This document shows, one piece after another, positions 50,437 through 62,689 of a stretch of 64,000 bases of DNA. The notes beneath the pieces were generated by a model, which saw only the letters and a program-made list of their open reading frames with translations, was not told the DNA's origin and ran no database searches. The DNA is from Cunninghamella blakesleeana (lineage: Eukaryota; Mucoromycota; Mucoromycetes; Mucorales; Cunninghamellaceae). The first letter of the stretch is position 1. The number at the start of each line of letters is the position of its first letter. The stretch lies in NCBI GenBank assembly GCA_017871115.1, contig JAFCIZ010000010.1:124001-188000 (forward strand), given 5' to 3'. Both the position numbers and the translations under genes were made by a program.

Positions 50437-51113
50437 TAATAATATATATTACCTCTTGTATTTTACTTATATATTTATTTCAAATGGTTATTACGATATG
50501 ATTCTTTTAATAAAAATAAATGGAAAAAAATAATTAAGAGTTGATTGGAGGATATATTTTATTTAATAAGGGTAATAATACTATTGAGTTTTTTATAAAG
50601 TTTATTTTTTCTAGTTAAAATAACGCGAAATATAATTTATATGTATATATAAACATATAAATTTAAAAGCTTTATTTATTTATGTACTATTACTATACTT
50701 ATTATTATCACTACTTAAAATGAGTAGTAGTAAAGAAATATATATCGAGAAGATAATATATTTTGTATTTGTTTAGCCAGTTTTTTATCTATTTGCAATT
50801 AATTATCATATACTTCTCCTTTACTACAATTGTTTTTTTTATGATATCATCAATTAATTTAATATCTATTATTATAATATTGTTGCTTCGTTATTTTATT
50901 TATAAAATAACATATTTATTACATTATAATAGGAATAACATATATATTATTTAAAAATCATTTTGCATGAATATTAATTCCATAAAAAAAAAGAGTGGAG
51001 TTTTAAAAAATAAGCCACTTTTTTTATTATATACTATTTTGAAGAAGGAGTCTTTAAAAAATCTTTTTTTTTTTTTCTTTTCTCTCTCTCTCATTTTAAG
51101 TATATCATCAGCC
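50437..51113. other. intergenic, AT-rich
   Basis: 3' region of the kinase gene and promoter of the eL22 gene, with a pyrimidine tract (51063-51092) just upstream of its start, as is common for ribosomal protein genes. No gene seen. Confidence 0.5.
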
Positions 51114-51218
51114 ATGGCTCCTGTCAAGAAAACTACCACCGCTGTTAAGAAGTCCAAGTTCGTTATTGACTGTTCTGCTCCTGCTAACGACAAGATTTTT
51201 GACGTTGCTGCTTTTGTA

Positions 51219-51271
<53 letters not shown>

Positions 51272-51595
51272 AATGATAATAAAAATATATTGATGTTTAT
51301 ATTTGTATTATTATTTTTTTTTTATATATAGGAAAAGTACCTTCATGACCGTGTCAAGGTTGATGGTCGTACCAACAACTTAGGTGATGATGTTGTTATT
51401 ACTCGTGCTGATACCAAGATCATTGTTGTTGCCAACATTGCTTTCTCCAAGCGTTATCTTAAATACTTAACCAAGAAGTTCTTAAAGAAGAACCAAATCC
51501 GTGACTGGCTCCGTGTTATTGCTTCTGATAAACAAACCTTCGAACTTCGTTACTTCAACATCTCTAACGATGATGAAGAAGCTGATGAAGAATAA
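51114..51595 (+). CDS. RPL22: 60S ribosomal protein eL22
   Basis: Exons 51114-51215 and 51332-51595 give 121 aa. The sequence is typical: [19 protein letters not shown], then [40 protein letters not shown] and [12 protein letters not shown], ending in an acidic tail. It binds rRNA in the large subunit. Codons differ from neighbours (many AAG, ACC, GTC, CTC), as expected for a highly expressed gene in an AT-rich genome. The intron holds an (AAT)n microsatellite of about 17 units immediately after the donor. Confidence 0.96.
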
Positions 51596-52570
51596 ATTCA
51601 TTCTATTCATTTTAGTTAAAAACAACAATAAACAACCAAATAAAACGTAATATAATAAAAGAATGCCTTTTTTTTTGTTATTGTCATTTATTACTTTATT
51701 ATTATTATTGTTATTATTTATATATATTGAATATGAGTTATTAATAGGAAAAAGACTACAAGTATTTTATGTATTCAATGATATGGATTAATATAATATG
51801 TGTATAATATTGAAAAAATTATTGCTATATCGAATTTTTTTCATAGTAAGAAAAATAAGCAAAAATAAGTTTCTATTATTTGATGTTTAATTATATAAAA
51901 TATAAAATGTTGTATATATTATTTATAGTATTAATGATAATCTTTCTAGGTATGTATTTTCAAGTTAGTGGTCGTTTTATAATTGTTTGACCTATTATCG
52001 ATTACTATCATTTGCTATATAGAATACTATAAAAAATAAGTAAACGAAAAAAAAATCATTTTCATAATAGAATTTTACAATACAAAAAAATATCTCATCC
52101 TAGATGAAAGAGGTAAAGAAAAAATGCTTTATATGTAGTTTGTATATTTATATTTTATTAATTATGCTGTGTAAAAAATAAAAATATTGAAAGAAAAAAG
52201 AAAAAAGAAGTAAAAATGTTCAAGTTTATACGTTTAATAAAAAGAAATGAAAAGATCAGATCATATGTGGGCAAAAGTTATTTTATATTGATTAAATTTG
52301 GCAAAGAAAGGAAACGATTTATTTTTTAAAACTCAAAAAAAAAAATTATTTAATTTTAACCAATAAAATAAAAACTATTTTTTTCTCGGGTTTCTCTCTC
52401 TATTTTATCAATTAATATTATTTATTATTATTATTCACAAGCTCTAGCTTTTATTATTGTTATCTTATTTCGTCATCATATACTCATTATACATTATTGA
52501 TTGAAAGGATTATTTCATTTTATTTGAATACATTTACCAAATATACATATACATATAAATAATCAACTCA
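51596..52570. other. intergenic, AT-rich
   Basis: Promoter and leader of the membrane-protein gene at 52571; no gene seen. Confidence 0.5.
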
Positions 52571-53911
52571 ATGAGAAGGTCTATGCCTTTACTGGCTTCT
52601 ATATTATTTTTATTACTGCTCAATTTAGTTCATTCTTTAGCTATACCAACACATGGACCAATACTTAATGGAAGAGGATTTTATAGCAATAGAAATGATT
52701 CATTAGCTGACAATAACAGTATTACACATCCTACACCTACAAAAACGACTAGTAATAGCTCTCCTGTAGTAGAAACCATTTACATTATAGAAAGTGATGG
52801 ACATACATATCATGAATTAGGTGGAGGAAGTTATAGAACACCAACAGCAAGCTCAACCGTTAATGATCCTAACGCATCAAATATAGAAAATGAAGTCAAT
52901 CAAGATACAGCTGTATTACATCGTTTAATTACCATTACAACTGTTGTTGGTGGTGTCGGAATTGGACTTTTAGTCACTGGAACACTTATATACATGAGAT
53001 TAAGAGCAAAAAGAAAAAGAATGAAAGCTGAAATGAATTTATATCATAACAATAGTTCATTTGCTTCCTATTTATCTAATATTGCAGGTGTAAATAAAAG
53101 AAAACGAGCAAGACGACAACACCAATATGGGCATCATTCTGATAACGATGATAATAATAGCAATACTAACAACGATGATAATAACGATGATAATAGTAAT
53201 GACCATCAAAATAATGGTAGTAATAGTCATCACCACCATCATCAAATTACAATAAATACAACGGGACCATCAGAAAGCTCATCCAATTTACCTATGAATC
53301 CTGCATTTCAAGAATCAATTGAAATGAACATCATACCTTCTGCACCACCCGATCCTGTATTATTGGATGAACAAGTACGTAGTCGACGACAGATATCTAT
53401 GATATCACAACAACAGGCTTTTGCAGAACCTATTTCATCATCACCATCGTCTGTTATACCTTTACCATCGGCTCCATCTGCAAAAGAATTAATGATGAAT
53501 CAACCTTCTCTACCATCTTCATCATCATCAAAAACTACTACAGCTACTACCACTACTACCACTACTACTCCACTACCACCACTGCAGTCATCATCAAGTC
53601 GTTTATACCACCGAAGAAATATTTCATCATCTTCATCATCTACTTCTCCTTCTAATTCACATCAAACTAGTTTATTAGAAACAGATTCATCCACACTTTT
53701 CCATAGTCAACGACAGCAACAACAACAGCAACAGCATGAATTTTTAAAACCTACTACTATTCATGAAAATGAATTACATAGTCATTCTCCAGTTACGCCT
53801 GATATTCCTCCTCCTGCCTATACACCTAGTGCTCCCCCATTATTTGTTTTACCTCCTAGTCATCGTAGAAGATCAGCAGATGAAATATCTTTGGATAGAT
53901 ATCGACATTAG
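52571..53911 (+). CDS. type I membrane protein with cytosolic PPAY and three PSAP motifs
   Basis: Single exon, 446 aa. A cleavable signal peptide (about residues 1-25, hydrophobic LLASILFLLLLNLV) precedes a short Ser/Thr/Asn-rich ectodomain with N-glycosylation sequons. One transmembrane helix (about 118-142) is followed by a basic stop-transfer patch (RLRAKRKRMK). The remaining 300 residues are disordered: Asn/Asp, His, Ser, Thr and Gln runs. Within them are PSAP at about 256-259, 299-302 and 419-422, and PPAY at 414-417, the last two nearly abutting. PPxY binds WW domains of Rsp5-type ligases and P(S/T)AP binds the UEV domain of Vps23/TSG101, so it looks built to recruit ubiquitin ligase and ESCRT-I; this is inferred from motifs. 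No known family recognised. Confidence 0.75.
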   Translation: MRRSMPLLASILFLLLLNLVHSLAIPTHGPILNGRGFYSNRNDSLADNNSITHPTPTKTTSNSSPVVETIYIIESDGHTYHELGGGSYRTPTASSTVNDPNASNIENEVNQDTAVLHRLITITTVVGGVGIGLLVTGTLIYMRLRAKRKRMKAEMNLYHNNSSFASYLSNIAGVNKRKRARRQHQYGHHSDNDDNNSNTNNDDNNDDNSNDHQNNGSNSHHHHHQITINTTGPSESSSNLPMNPAFQESIEMNIIPSAPPDPVLLDEQVRSRRQISMISQQQAFAEPISSSPSSVIPLPSAPSAKELMMNQPSLPSSSSSKTTTATTTTTTTTPLPPLQSSSSRLYHRRNISSSSSSTSPSNSHQTSLLETDSSTLFHSQRQQQQQQQHEFLKPTTIHENELHSHSPVTPDIPPPAYTPSAPPLFVLPPSHRRRSADEISLDRYRH

Positions 53912-54317
53912 TGATTTTTTATTCATTATTATTATTGTTTTTATTATTGTACGATAGTTGTGTATTTTATTTTATATCCTTTATTTATTTATTAATTATT
54001 TGCATTTTATTTTTTTCACTATTAATTTTATATACTTATTTACAATTATATCATGTAATAACTTATTTTATGTACAAAAACCATCAAAAACATGCAAAAA
54101 AGAAAAATCCAATAAAAAACAAATTATATGTAATAATATCATTATAATTTTTAAAGTTTTTAACATGAATACCCATTTTTTTTTATCTGGCGGCGTTCGA
54201 TTTTTTTTTTCTTTTTTTTTTTTTTGAAATTTAAAAACGTCATTGATTTTTTTACGCGATTTTCTTTTTCAATTTTCTTTCTTTTTTTAATTACACAAAA
54301 AAAATCAGTAAATAAAT
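53912..54317. other. intergenic, AT-rich
   Basis: 3' region of the membrane-protein gene and promoter of the Ubp6 gene. Open frames here are low-complexity AT artefacts. Confidence 0.5.
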
Positions 54318-54719
54318 ATGCCAAAGATTAATGTTAATGTAAAATGGAATGGGAAAAAGTTCGAAAATATCGAACTAGGTAAAAATAAAGAAGAAAATAA
54401 TTATATATATATACCCTTTAATAAGTTAAAAACGATTCAAAAACATAAAAGAATACTATGCAACAAATTTATCAAAGACTTGAATATATATATTGTATCT
54501 TTATTAAGTTTTAAATTTATATATATGTATATATTATAGATACTGATGAATCACCAGAATTGTTTAAAACACAAATTTTTTCTCAAACTGGTGTTCCTCC
54601 TGAAAGACAAAAGATCATGGTAAAAGGAGGAATGTTGAAGGAAACTACTGACTTGAACAAACTTGCTTTAAAAGATGTAAATTGATATATATTATAATAA
54701 CAAAAAATAGTACTGAATA

Positions 54720-54772
<53 letters not shown>

Positions 54773-55690
54773 TATTCCAATCACTAATTGAAAACGTATA
54801 ATAACAAATAGGGTCATACTTTTATGATGATGGGTACAGCTGGGGAAGTCGCTAAACCACCTCCAAAACCAGTTCAATTTATTGAAGATATGACCGATGC
54901 CGAAATGGCAGAAGCCGTAAGTGTATATATATATATATATATATATATTATCAATGAAAGCCACAGTAGTTAAATCTAATTTTATCTTTATTATTATTAT
55001 TATTATTATTGCTATTTTTATTCCTCTAGTTAGATATTCCTGCTGGTTTAGAAAATTTAGGAAATACTTGTTACATGGTAATATTTTGTACATAGAAATT
55101 ATTGCTGTTATTATTAATTCAAAATTGTAAATCATATCTAATCTTCATCTTTATTTTATAGAATTCTACATTACAATGTCTTCGGGTTATTCCTGAATTA
55201 CATGATGCTTTAGATAAGTAAGTATGATTGCTTAACCTTCTTTTTTATTTTCAATATTTTTATATATAAAAATAATTTAACCTGATATCTCTCTCTTCTA
55301 TGTCTATATATAAAAGATATCAAGGGGGCATTTCTGGTATGGATAATCGTGGTAATTTAACAGCAAGTCTTCGAGATTTATTTAAAAACTTAAATAAAAC
55401 TGGCGAAGGGTTTCCTCCTTTAGTATTTTGGCAGGTAAATTTTCATATTAACAAAAAGAAAAAGAGTGTATCACTAAAATAATATATATATGTAAAATAG
55501 ATGCTTCGTCAAGCATTCCCACAATTCTCTCAAACTGGACAAGGAGGTATTCCAATGCAACAAGATGCTGAAGAATGTTGGAGTGAAATCGTGTCAGTAC
55601 TTCGATCTAAATTACCTACTGATGAAGCTGCAAATCAAAACTTTGTAGAAAAATACATGTCTGGTCAAATGAGAACAGAGTAAGCGACAC

Positions 55691-55724
<34 letters not shown>

Positions 55725-56805
55725 GTAAAAATAATTATACATGCATACAAATGTATTAATTTATATACAATAGATTAAAATGTATTGAAGCACCTGAAGA
55801 AGAAAAACAAATTACAACTGAACTATTTTCTAAATTAGGATGCCATATTTCTATTTGTAAGTAAAAAAAAGATTATATGTTATAAAAATATAATTAATTA
55901 TAGTTTTATTTTTATTAATTCATCCTTATTTTATTTTATTTATTTTATTTTTATTCTAGCTACCAATTATATGGTTAATGGTATTCTTGAGGTAACATAA
56001 ATATTATTATTATTACTATCATTATTAATATATTTATTTCGATATGTATGTCTATTTTTTTTATTTTAATCTTAATATACATTATAAATACTCTTTTTCT
56101 TTCTTTTTTCTTTCTATTCTTTAGTCATTAAAAGAAGAAATAGAAAAAAACTCACCAAGTTTAGATCGTACAGCCAAGTATGAACGTAATTCACGTATTG
56201 AAAGATTGCCAAAATATCTAACTGTCCAATTCATCCGCTTCTTTTGGAAACCTCAAGAAAGAATTCGAGCCAAAATTTTACGTAAAGTAAAATACCCATT
56301 GGAATTTGACGCTACCGAATTATGTACACCTGAGCTTCAAGCTAAATTTACAAAAGCAAAAAGTAAATTGAAGGAAATTGAAGATGAAAAATTACAAAAG
56401 AAACGTGATGAAAAAAGACGTAAACTAAATCTAGACCAAGATCAACCAACGGCTTCTACATCATCGGAAAACAGTAATGACAACACTAACATTAATAACA
56501 AGAGTAGTATTAGCAGTGATAAAGATAAAATCAATTGGAATGATTATTTGGATCCTAGTTTAGTTAATGATGTTGGGTGTAATCCTACCGGTCAATATGA
56601 ATTATGTGCTGTTCTTACTCATGTCGGTAGATCTGCTGATTCTGGACATTATATTGGTTGGGTGAAAAAAGCTGATGATGAATGGTTTAAATTTGATGAT
56701 GATAAAGTATCTATGGTTCGTGATGCTGATATTGAAAAGTTGGATGGTGGTGGTGATTGGCATACTGCTTATATTGTTTTATACAGAGCAAAGAAATTGG
56801 AATAA
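54318..56805 (+). CDS. UBP6: proteasome-associated ubiquitin hydrolase Ubp6/USP14
   Basis: Exons 54318-54378, 54540-54676, 54812-54916, 55030-55077, 55162-55217, 55317-55434, 55501-55679, 55774-55856, 55960-55991 and 56125-56805 give 499 aa, close to human USP14. A ubiquitin-like domain (INVNVKWNGKKFE ... GGMLKETTDLNKLALKDG) binds Rpn1. The Cys box LENLGNTCYM places the nucleophile at about residue 115. QQDAEECWSEI and the His box RSADSGHYIGWVKKADDEW complete the USP fold. It trims ubiquitin chains on proteasome substrates. A charged, disordered insert (about residues 350-395, with KKRDEKRRK) interrupts the C-terminal half. Intron 2 carries a (GTAT)n run, 54745-54772. Confidence 0.95.
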
Positions 56806-57877
56806 ACATAATAATAAAATAATAAAAATGGCCTTTTTTTTACTGTTTAACTGTTTCGATATATATAATAATAAAATTCCATTAGACTATACTATGTTCT
56901 TCAAAAATTGTCATGCGGGGATTGTTTTAATCCCGTTAAAAAATAGCATTTTTTACTTTTTATATTTTTATATTTTAACGAATGATGATTTTGTTTTTCA
57001 TCACAACATTTTTTAATCACAGTTCCCCCACACGATGAAAGAGAAAAATTCAAGGTCCCTTTTTTCTATTGTTTCATTCCTTCCCCCCAAAAAAAGTGAC
57101 TATTGTATTGATCTTTTTCTCTTTTTGCTGTCTGACTCTCTCTTGTATATAGAGATTATTGGATTGACCAATAAAGATTAAAAGATTAATATAAGATAAC
57201 AGTATTATTTTATTGTTTTTTGAATGTTGATTTTCTCAAGAAAAAATAAAAGATAAAAAAACTTACAGAATATTTTATTTTTTAATACAAGAGATCGTCA
57301 TCGATAGTGAAATAACAAATAAATTAAAAAAATAATCTATTGAATAGTATATATACATATATATATATATATATACATTTATATTTTTTATATGCTTTTT
57401 TATTTTTATTTTTTTATTTTTTTCGGGGGAGGGACTATTTTTTTTTTTTCGCGATCGTTTTTTTCTTTTTATAATCGAAAATTCATATCATTGGTATTAA
57501 ATTGAGTTTTAATATGAACATAATATGTTAAAAAAAAAAGTCGTACAAATGTATTAAAATTAACTATTAGGTTTTTGAATAAAGTGATGTAATCAATAAT
57601 TGTTATATAAAATAGATAGCTTCTTCCCCCCATTTCTCGGTTTTATTTGTATTTATATGTTGCTGGCTTCTACTTTAGGAATGATGATCTATAAGCATTA
57701 TTATGATTATACGGAATACTCGGATGAAAAATTATATATATTATATATAAATAAATATAAACTCTTAATCAATTTTTTTTTTTCATTCCTTTCTTCTTTC
57801 TCTCTTTCTTTCATTTTTTTTCTTCTCGCTCTTTCTTTCTTTATATACGGTCAATTTAGCAAATAATAATAATAACA
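56806..57877. other. intergenic, AT-rich
   Basis: Near 56918-56937 a G-rich/C-rich hairpin (CGGGGATTGTTTTAATCCCG) lies in the presumed Ubp6 3' UTR. From 57600 the sequence is pyrimidine-rich leader of the SET gene; the open frame at 57600-57866 is hydrophobic AT-bias artefact. Confidence 0.45.
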
Positions 57878-58390
57878 ATGGCAGTAACTACTGATATTCA
57901 ACATATTCATTTACCTGGAGAAAAACCCACTCATCCTGGCTTATTCCAAGTAGAACGTCAAGGTACACCCGAACAATTTTCAAGTAAACTTGTAGCTCAA
58001 TTAAATTATTCAAAGGGGTCTGTTGTTGTCGATTTAAAAGGATTAACGCCTGGACCTAAAAGATATTCCTCTGTTCAAGTTTCCAAGACAGAACATGTTG
58101 AATTAAATAGTGATTTAGTGTTTATGAATCATTCTTGTGACCCTTCTATGCATATGGATGTAGATCGTATGGCCATAGTAGCCTTGAAAGATTTGAAAGT
58201 AGGTGATGAAATGACTTTCTTTTATCCATCCACTGAATGGGACATGGCTCAACCTTTTGCTTGTTGGTGTGGTTCATCTAAATGTATTGAAACTGTAAAA
58301 GGTGCTAAATATATTTCTACTGAAGTTTTAAATCAATTTGTACTTAGTAATCATATTAAAGAATTAATTAAGGAACGTGATCAAGCATAA
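57878..58390 (+). CDS. small SET-domain protein
   Basis: Single exon, 170 aa. The C-terminal half of a SET domain is clear: FMNHSCDPSMHMD (NHSCxP motif, cofactor and knot region), GDEMTFFYPSTEWDM (the strand ending in the catalytic-side Tyr) and a post-SET-like CWCGSSKC zinc motif. The N-terminal part (FQVERQGTPEQFSSKLVAQL) is only weakly SET-like and lacks a visible GxG motif. Such short SET proteins are common in fungi; substrate and even activity are unknown. It ends 108 bp from the convergent SDR gene. Confidence 0.75.
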   Translation: MAVTTDIQHIHLPGEKPTHPGLFQVERQGTPEQFSSKLVAQLNYSKGSVVVDLKGLTPGPKRYSSVQVSKTEHVELNSDLVFMNHSCDPSMHMDVDRMAIVALKDLKVGDEMTFFYPSTEWDMAQPFACWCGSSKCIETVKGAKYISTEVLNQFVLSNHIKELIKERDQA

Positions 58391-58498
58391 AAAAATATAC
58401 AAATAAGACGCGTTTTTATTTCAACTGGATTGAGAAGAATAAAAAAAAATATAGTATATATAAAGTAAAAATGAAAATAAAAATAAACTGAATTTTTT

Positions 58499-60034
58499 TT
58501 AAAGTTTACTAAAGTACTGTTTAGAAGCTGCTTGTAATTGAAATCTTGTTTTTTCTATTAATTTTGGATGAAATTCAACTAATTTTTCCAACATAGTTTC
58601 GCTTATACATGATTCTATTATTATTATAAAGTAATAAAAATAATAAAAATTAGTAAGAGAAAATATATTATTATTATTATTATCAATAATAAAAACCTTA
58701 TTTTATATCTACCTGGTAATACTGTTCTTGGATGTTCATGGTATCCATCAGGAGCAACAATTAAACAGTCACCACAATGTTCATCATTTCGAATTAATTC
58801 TAAAAATGTTTCAATAACATGATCCATAGTAGTCCAAGGTGAAGCATGTAATACCTCGGTAAAAGGATGCGGTTCACCATCTTCTCCAGCTGGAATATCA
58901 ATGATATCAGTTTTTGTCCAATAGGGTAATACTAAAATAACAAATATCAACCCAAAAAAAAAAAAAATAAGTGATGTTGTACAAATTTTTATTCTTTATT
59001 TATTTTTATATTTACCAGCATTCACCCGAATATTGACACTTGGGTAGAGATGTTCCAAACTTCTAGTCCAGCCATTGACAGCATGTTTTGTAGCAGCATA
59101 AGCTGATATACCACTATATGTATATTAAAATAAAATATAAAAAAATACTATATTAGATATACACTGGGGAAAGAGAATAAAAATAATAGTGGTGATCAAC
59201 TTACGGTCCACCTAAAAAGGAAAGAATAAAATAATATAAGAGTATATAGTGAGTAATTATAGTGTTGTATGTATAAATGCTTGCGAATACATAAAAAAAG
59301 AGATAGTTTTTTTTACCTATAATACCAGCGACAGAAGCGGTATTAATAATAACACCTCCACCTCTTTTAACCATATGCATGACAGCTACTTTATTGCCTT
59401 TAATAACTCCAAGAGTATTTACATCGTGAATAAGTTTTTCACTTTCATCTAGTTATGAAATAAATATGAATTTATAGTTATATAATATGTAATAATAATA
59501 ATAAATTATCACTATAATCATCATCACTAGTATAATTTAGATTTTTACTTTACCTTCTAAGGGTGCCATTATACCACAAGGATTTACTGCAATACCTGCA
59601 TTTAAACAAGCAATCTAAAAAAAAAAAGAATCAATACTATTTAGATCAGCGATTTTCCCAAATTATACCTTTTTTATTTATTATTTACATCTACACCACC
59701 AAAACGAGATTCAGCAACTTGGAATAATTTACGCAGGTCTTTATAATATCTGACATCACAATGTTGAAATAATACTACTTCGGCGCCAGCCCTTAAACAA
59801 AAAAAAAAAACGTATAAATATACTTGATCCTAATTTTCTTATTATCTATTCTTACTTTTTATTAAGTTGAGAAGCTGCATTTTCACCTTCTTTGGATAAA
59901 ACATCACCAATAACTACTTTGACCCCTCTTTCAACCAGTGCTGTAGTAAGAGCTAATCCAATACCTTTGGAGCCACCTGTGACAACGGCTACTTTACCCT
60001 TCATTAACTCTCGATCACTTTCGATATTAGACAT
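58499..60034 (-). CDS. short-chain dehydrogenase, 15-hydroxyprostaglandin-dehydrogenase-like
   Basis: Exons 60034-59856, 59791-59689, 59614-59554, 59448-59317, 59211-59205 (7 nt), 59113-59016, 58931-58713 and 58614-58499 give 304 aa. Classical SDR landmarks: TGGSKGIG (NAD binding), HCDVRYYKDL, CLNAGIAV, INTASVAG and YAATKHAVNGWTRSL (catalytic Tyr/Lys). The acidic VIGDV after the second strand favours NAD over NADP. The layout resembles 15-PGDH-like oxidoreductases; the true substrate is unknown. Frame is only kept if the 7-nt exon (GTGGACC) is included. Divergent from RMD5 across 477 bp. Confidence 0.88.
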
Positions 60035-60511
60035 TGTTAATAATAATAACCGGATATATAATAATAATAATAAAATTAAAAAAGAAAAAAATAAAATGAA
60101 AATATCGCCTTTTATATTTTTTTAATTTAAGTTTCAATTCACAAAGTTTGTTCATCTTTTATTATCCAAAAAAAGCATGAGAAAACTAAACCCCACATTT
60201 TTTTTAAAAAAATAAATAAATAAAAAATATTGTATAAAATAATGTTTTATTTACTTTTTTTGATTCATTTTATTTTATTAATATTCCCATATTATTTAGT
60301 ATTATAGTATGATTGTTTTTCTTAGCAAAAAACAATAATAATAATAGCTCTTAACTATGTAAAAAGATATACATGTAAAAAAATGATATTTTTAAAACTC
60401 AGATTTTTTACACACTTATGCTTTTACGCAAATAAAATTCTTTCCTTCTTCCACTTTTTTCTTTTTTTCTTTTTTGAATTAATATTACTTAAATAAATAT
60501 AATAAAGTAAT
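60035..60511. promoter_or_regulatory. divergent promoter region, SDR and RMD5
   Basis: The only sequence between two divergent starts. Poly-T/pyrimidine tract at 60447-60478 just ahead of the RMD5 start. No specific element recognised. Confidence 0.4.
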
Positions 60512-60962
60512 ATGGATACTTTAATAACTGAATGTAATGAACTTGATCAATGTCATAAAGTGTATAGAGAAACTGTAAACACCAACTTGGATTCGCTTAA
60601 CAAATTATTATTAGAAGCAAAAACTAAATTATCGTCAGGTAAAAATATTCTCACTTGTAATACTTTTAAGCAACTAAAAAAATATGTTTTATAAAATTAA
60701 GTTTCTTCTCACATATATAGTGCCTTTCACACACAATTTTTTTCATTAATATATAGAGCCTTCAGAAAACATAGCAGCACTAAATAATTTAGCTAATAAA
60801 ACAAAAAAATTAAAATCACAAATAAACCGTACACAAAAAGACTTTCAATCCAATTTATCAAAATTTGGAAAGGATATTGATAGAGTAAATAATATATATA
60901 TATAAAGATTTTGTTATTCAGTGATATATGTATAGTGATAAATCTTTACTAATTTATGTATA

Positions 60963-61032
<70 letters not shown>

Positions 61033-62343
61033 TTATAGAAATTCAAACATGATGTATCGGTAATTTATCAACCTGATTCATTTAACGGAAAAGAGCATTT
61101 ATTACAAAGAGCTTTGGCTATGCATTTTATACGCCAAGGACAATTTGATATGTGTGATACCTTTATGAATGAAATTTCAACTTCATCTAGTATAATACCT
61201 GACACAGTGGATATATCCGTTAACGACCCAGCTTTATTAGAAGCTGTTGATAAATTAAAAGCCCAGTTTCGACAAATGTATACCATTATTAAACAACTTG
61301 GAGAAGAACATCGATTAGATGATGCTATAGAGTAATTATATATATATATGTATATAATATAATATAACATAAAAAATACAATCTACTATTTTACCTTATC
61401 AAATTTTAACATGTGTTCGTTTTTTATATTAATTTTCTTTAGATGGGCTAATAAACATAAACAAGCTTTACTTAGTTTTTCAAGTAGTCTTGAATTTAAT
61501 CTATACAGATTACAATTTATTCAATTAGTATTATCAAAGCAAAAAATGGAAGCTATACAATATGGCAAAAAGTATTTTGCTCAATTTGGTGATAAACATT
61601 TTGCAGGTAAAAATAATAACCAAAATAGATATATCAATAATAATTATAATAACAATAATAAAAATTAGAGAAATACTACCAACTTAAATGATTCACATAT
61701 ATCCCTATTATTGCTCATTATCTTATTATTAGAAATCAAACGATTAATGACATGTACTATATATGACAATATTGAAACATCACCTTATCGATATTTATGT
61801 TCACCAAATTTATGGATCGATATACAACACGAATTTCAACGTGATTTTTGCTCCTTACTAAATATGAGTGCAGAAAGTCCTCTTTATGCAAGCGTTTATG
61901 TTGGTACGACAGCATTACCAATAATTATGAAATTACATAAAATCATGGTTGCTAAAAGAACTGAATGGAGTCAACAAGATGAGTTACCTGTAGAAGTACC
62001 AATCAATGATGATTTAAGATATCATTCTGTTTTTGCTTGTCCAGTTAGTAAAGAACAAGCTACAAATGATAATCCACCTATGATGATGCCTTGTGGTCAT
62101 GTTATTTGTAAAGAAAGTTTAACTCGATTAAGTAGAAATAGCCGTTATGGAAGGTAATTTATAAATAAAAGAATATATTATATATCATATACGTGTACAC
62201 TAAACTGATTGGTTTATCTTTTCTTATTATTGCTATTATTTTTATTATTTTTTCAAAAAAAAATTAGAAATGCTATGAGATTTAAATGCCCGTACTGTCC
62301 TTCAGAATCTTCCGTTGATCAAGCCGTTCAAGTTATATTTTAA
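60512..62343 (+). CDS. RMD5: GID/CTLH ubiquitin ligase RING subunit Rmd5 (Gid2)
   Basis: Exons 60512-60638, 60757-60884, 61039-61331, 61443-61606, 61733-62153 and 62268-62343 give 402 aa. A coiled-coil N-terminus is followed by a LisH-like segment (LLQRALAMHFIRQGQFDMCD), a CTLH stretch (RQMYTIIKQLGEEHRLDDAI then EWANKHKQALLSFSSSLEF) and a C-terminal RING-like domain: FACPVSKEQA, MMMPCGHVICKESL and FKCPYCPSES. Rmd5 pairs with Fyv10/Gid9 in the GID ligase, which degrades gluconeogenic enzymes in yeast. The RING lacks several standard ligands, as is normal for this family. Intron 2 contains a (TTA)n tract of more than 20 units. Confidence 0.94.
60963..61033 (+). repeat. (TTA)n microsatellite in RMD5 intron 2
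   Basis: About 23 perfect ATT/TTA units lying directly before the exon 3 acceptor. Confidence 0.9.
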
Positions 62344-62689
62344 TATCCTTTATATTCATGTATATGGTTTTTTTATTATTTCTTTATTATAAATATCATT
62401 AATTTTTTTACTACACGCACATATATAATCTTTGTATTTTTTTTTTACTTAAATATTGCTTTTTTTCAATGTGAAAATTAACTATCTTTTATTTTGAAAT
62501 CATTCAAACAAATTGGAGATTCCAAATCAAGTAAATAAAAAAATATTAAAAGTCCGCTATCTTTTTTTTTTTTCTCCAATAAAATTAAAATATTTTTTGA
62601 TGGTTGATTATTAATATTTCAATTTTCTTTTTTACTTTTCTCTCTCTTCTTACTTTAAAACTTGAAAAGTAAAGAATTAATTATATATA
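62344..62689. other. intergenic, AT-rich
   Basis: 3' end of RMD5 and promoter of NBP35; pyrimidine tract 62623-62655. No gene. Confidence 0.5.

Noticed and set aside
53763..54227. Overlapping short frames after the PPAY/PSAP gene
   Set aside because: Phe/Ile/Tyr/Leu-rich frames of 3' UTR AT sequence.
57600..57866. Hydrophobic 88-aa frame upstream of the SET gene
   Set aside because: Pure AT/pyrimidine bias; it sits in the leader of the next gene and has no protein-like pattern.
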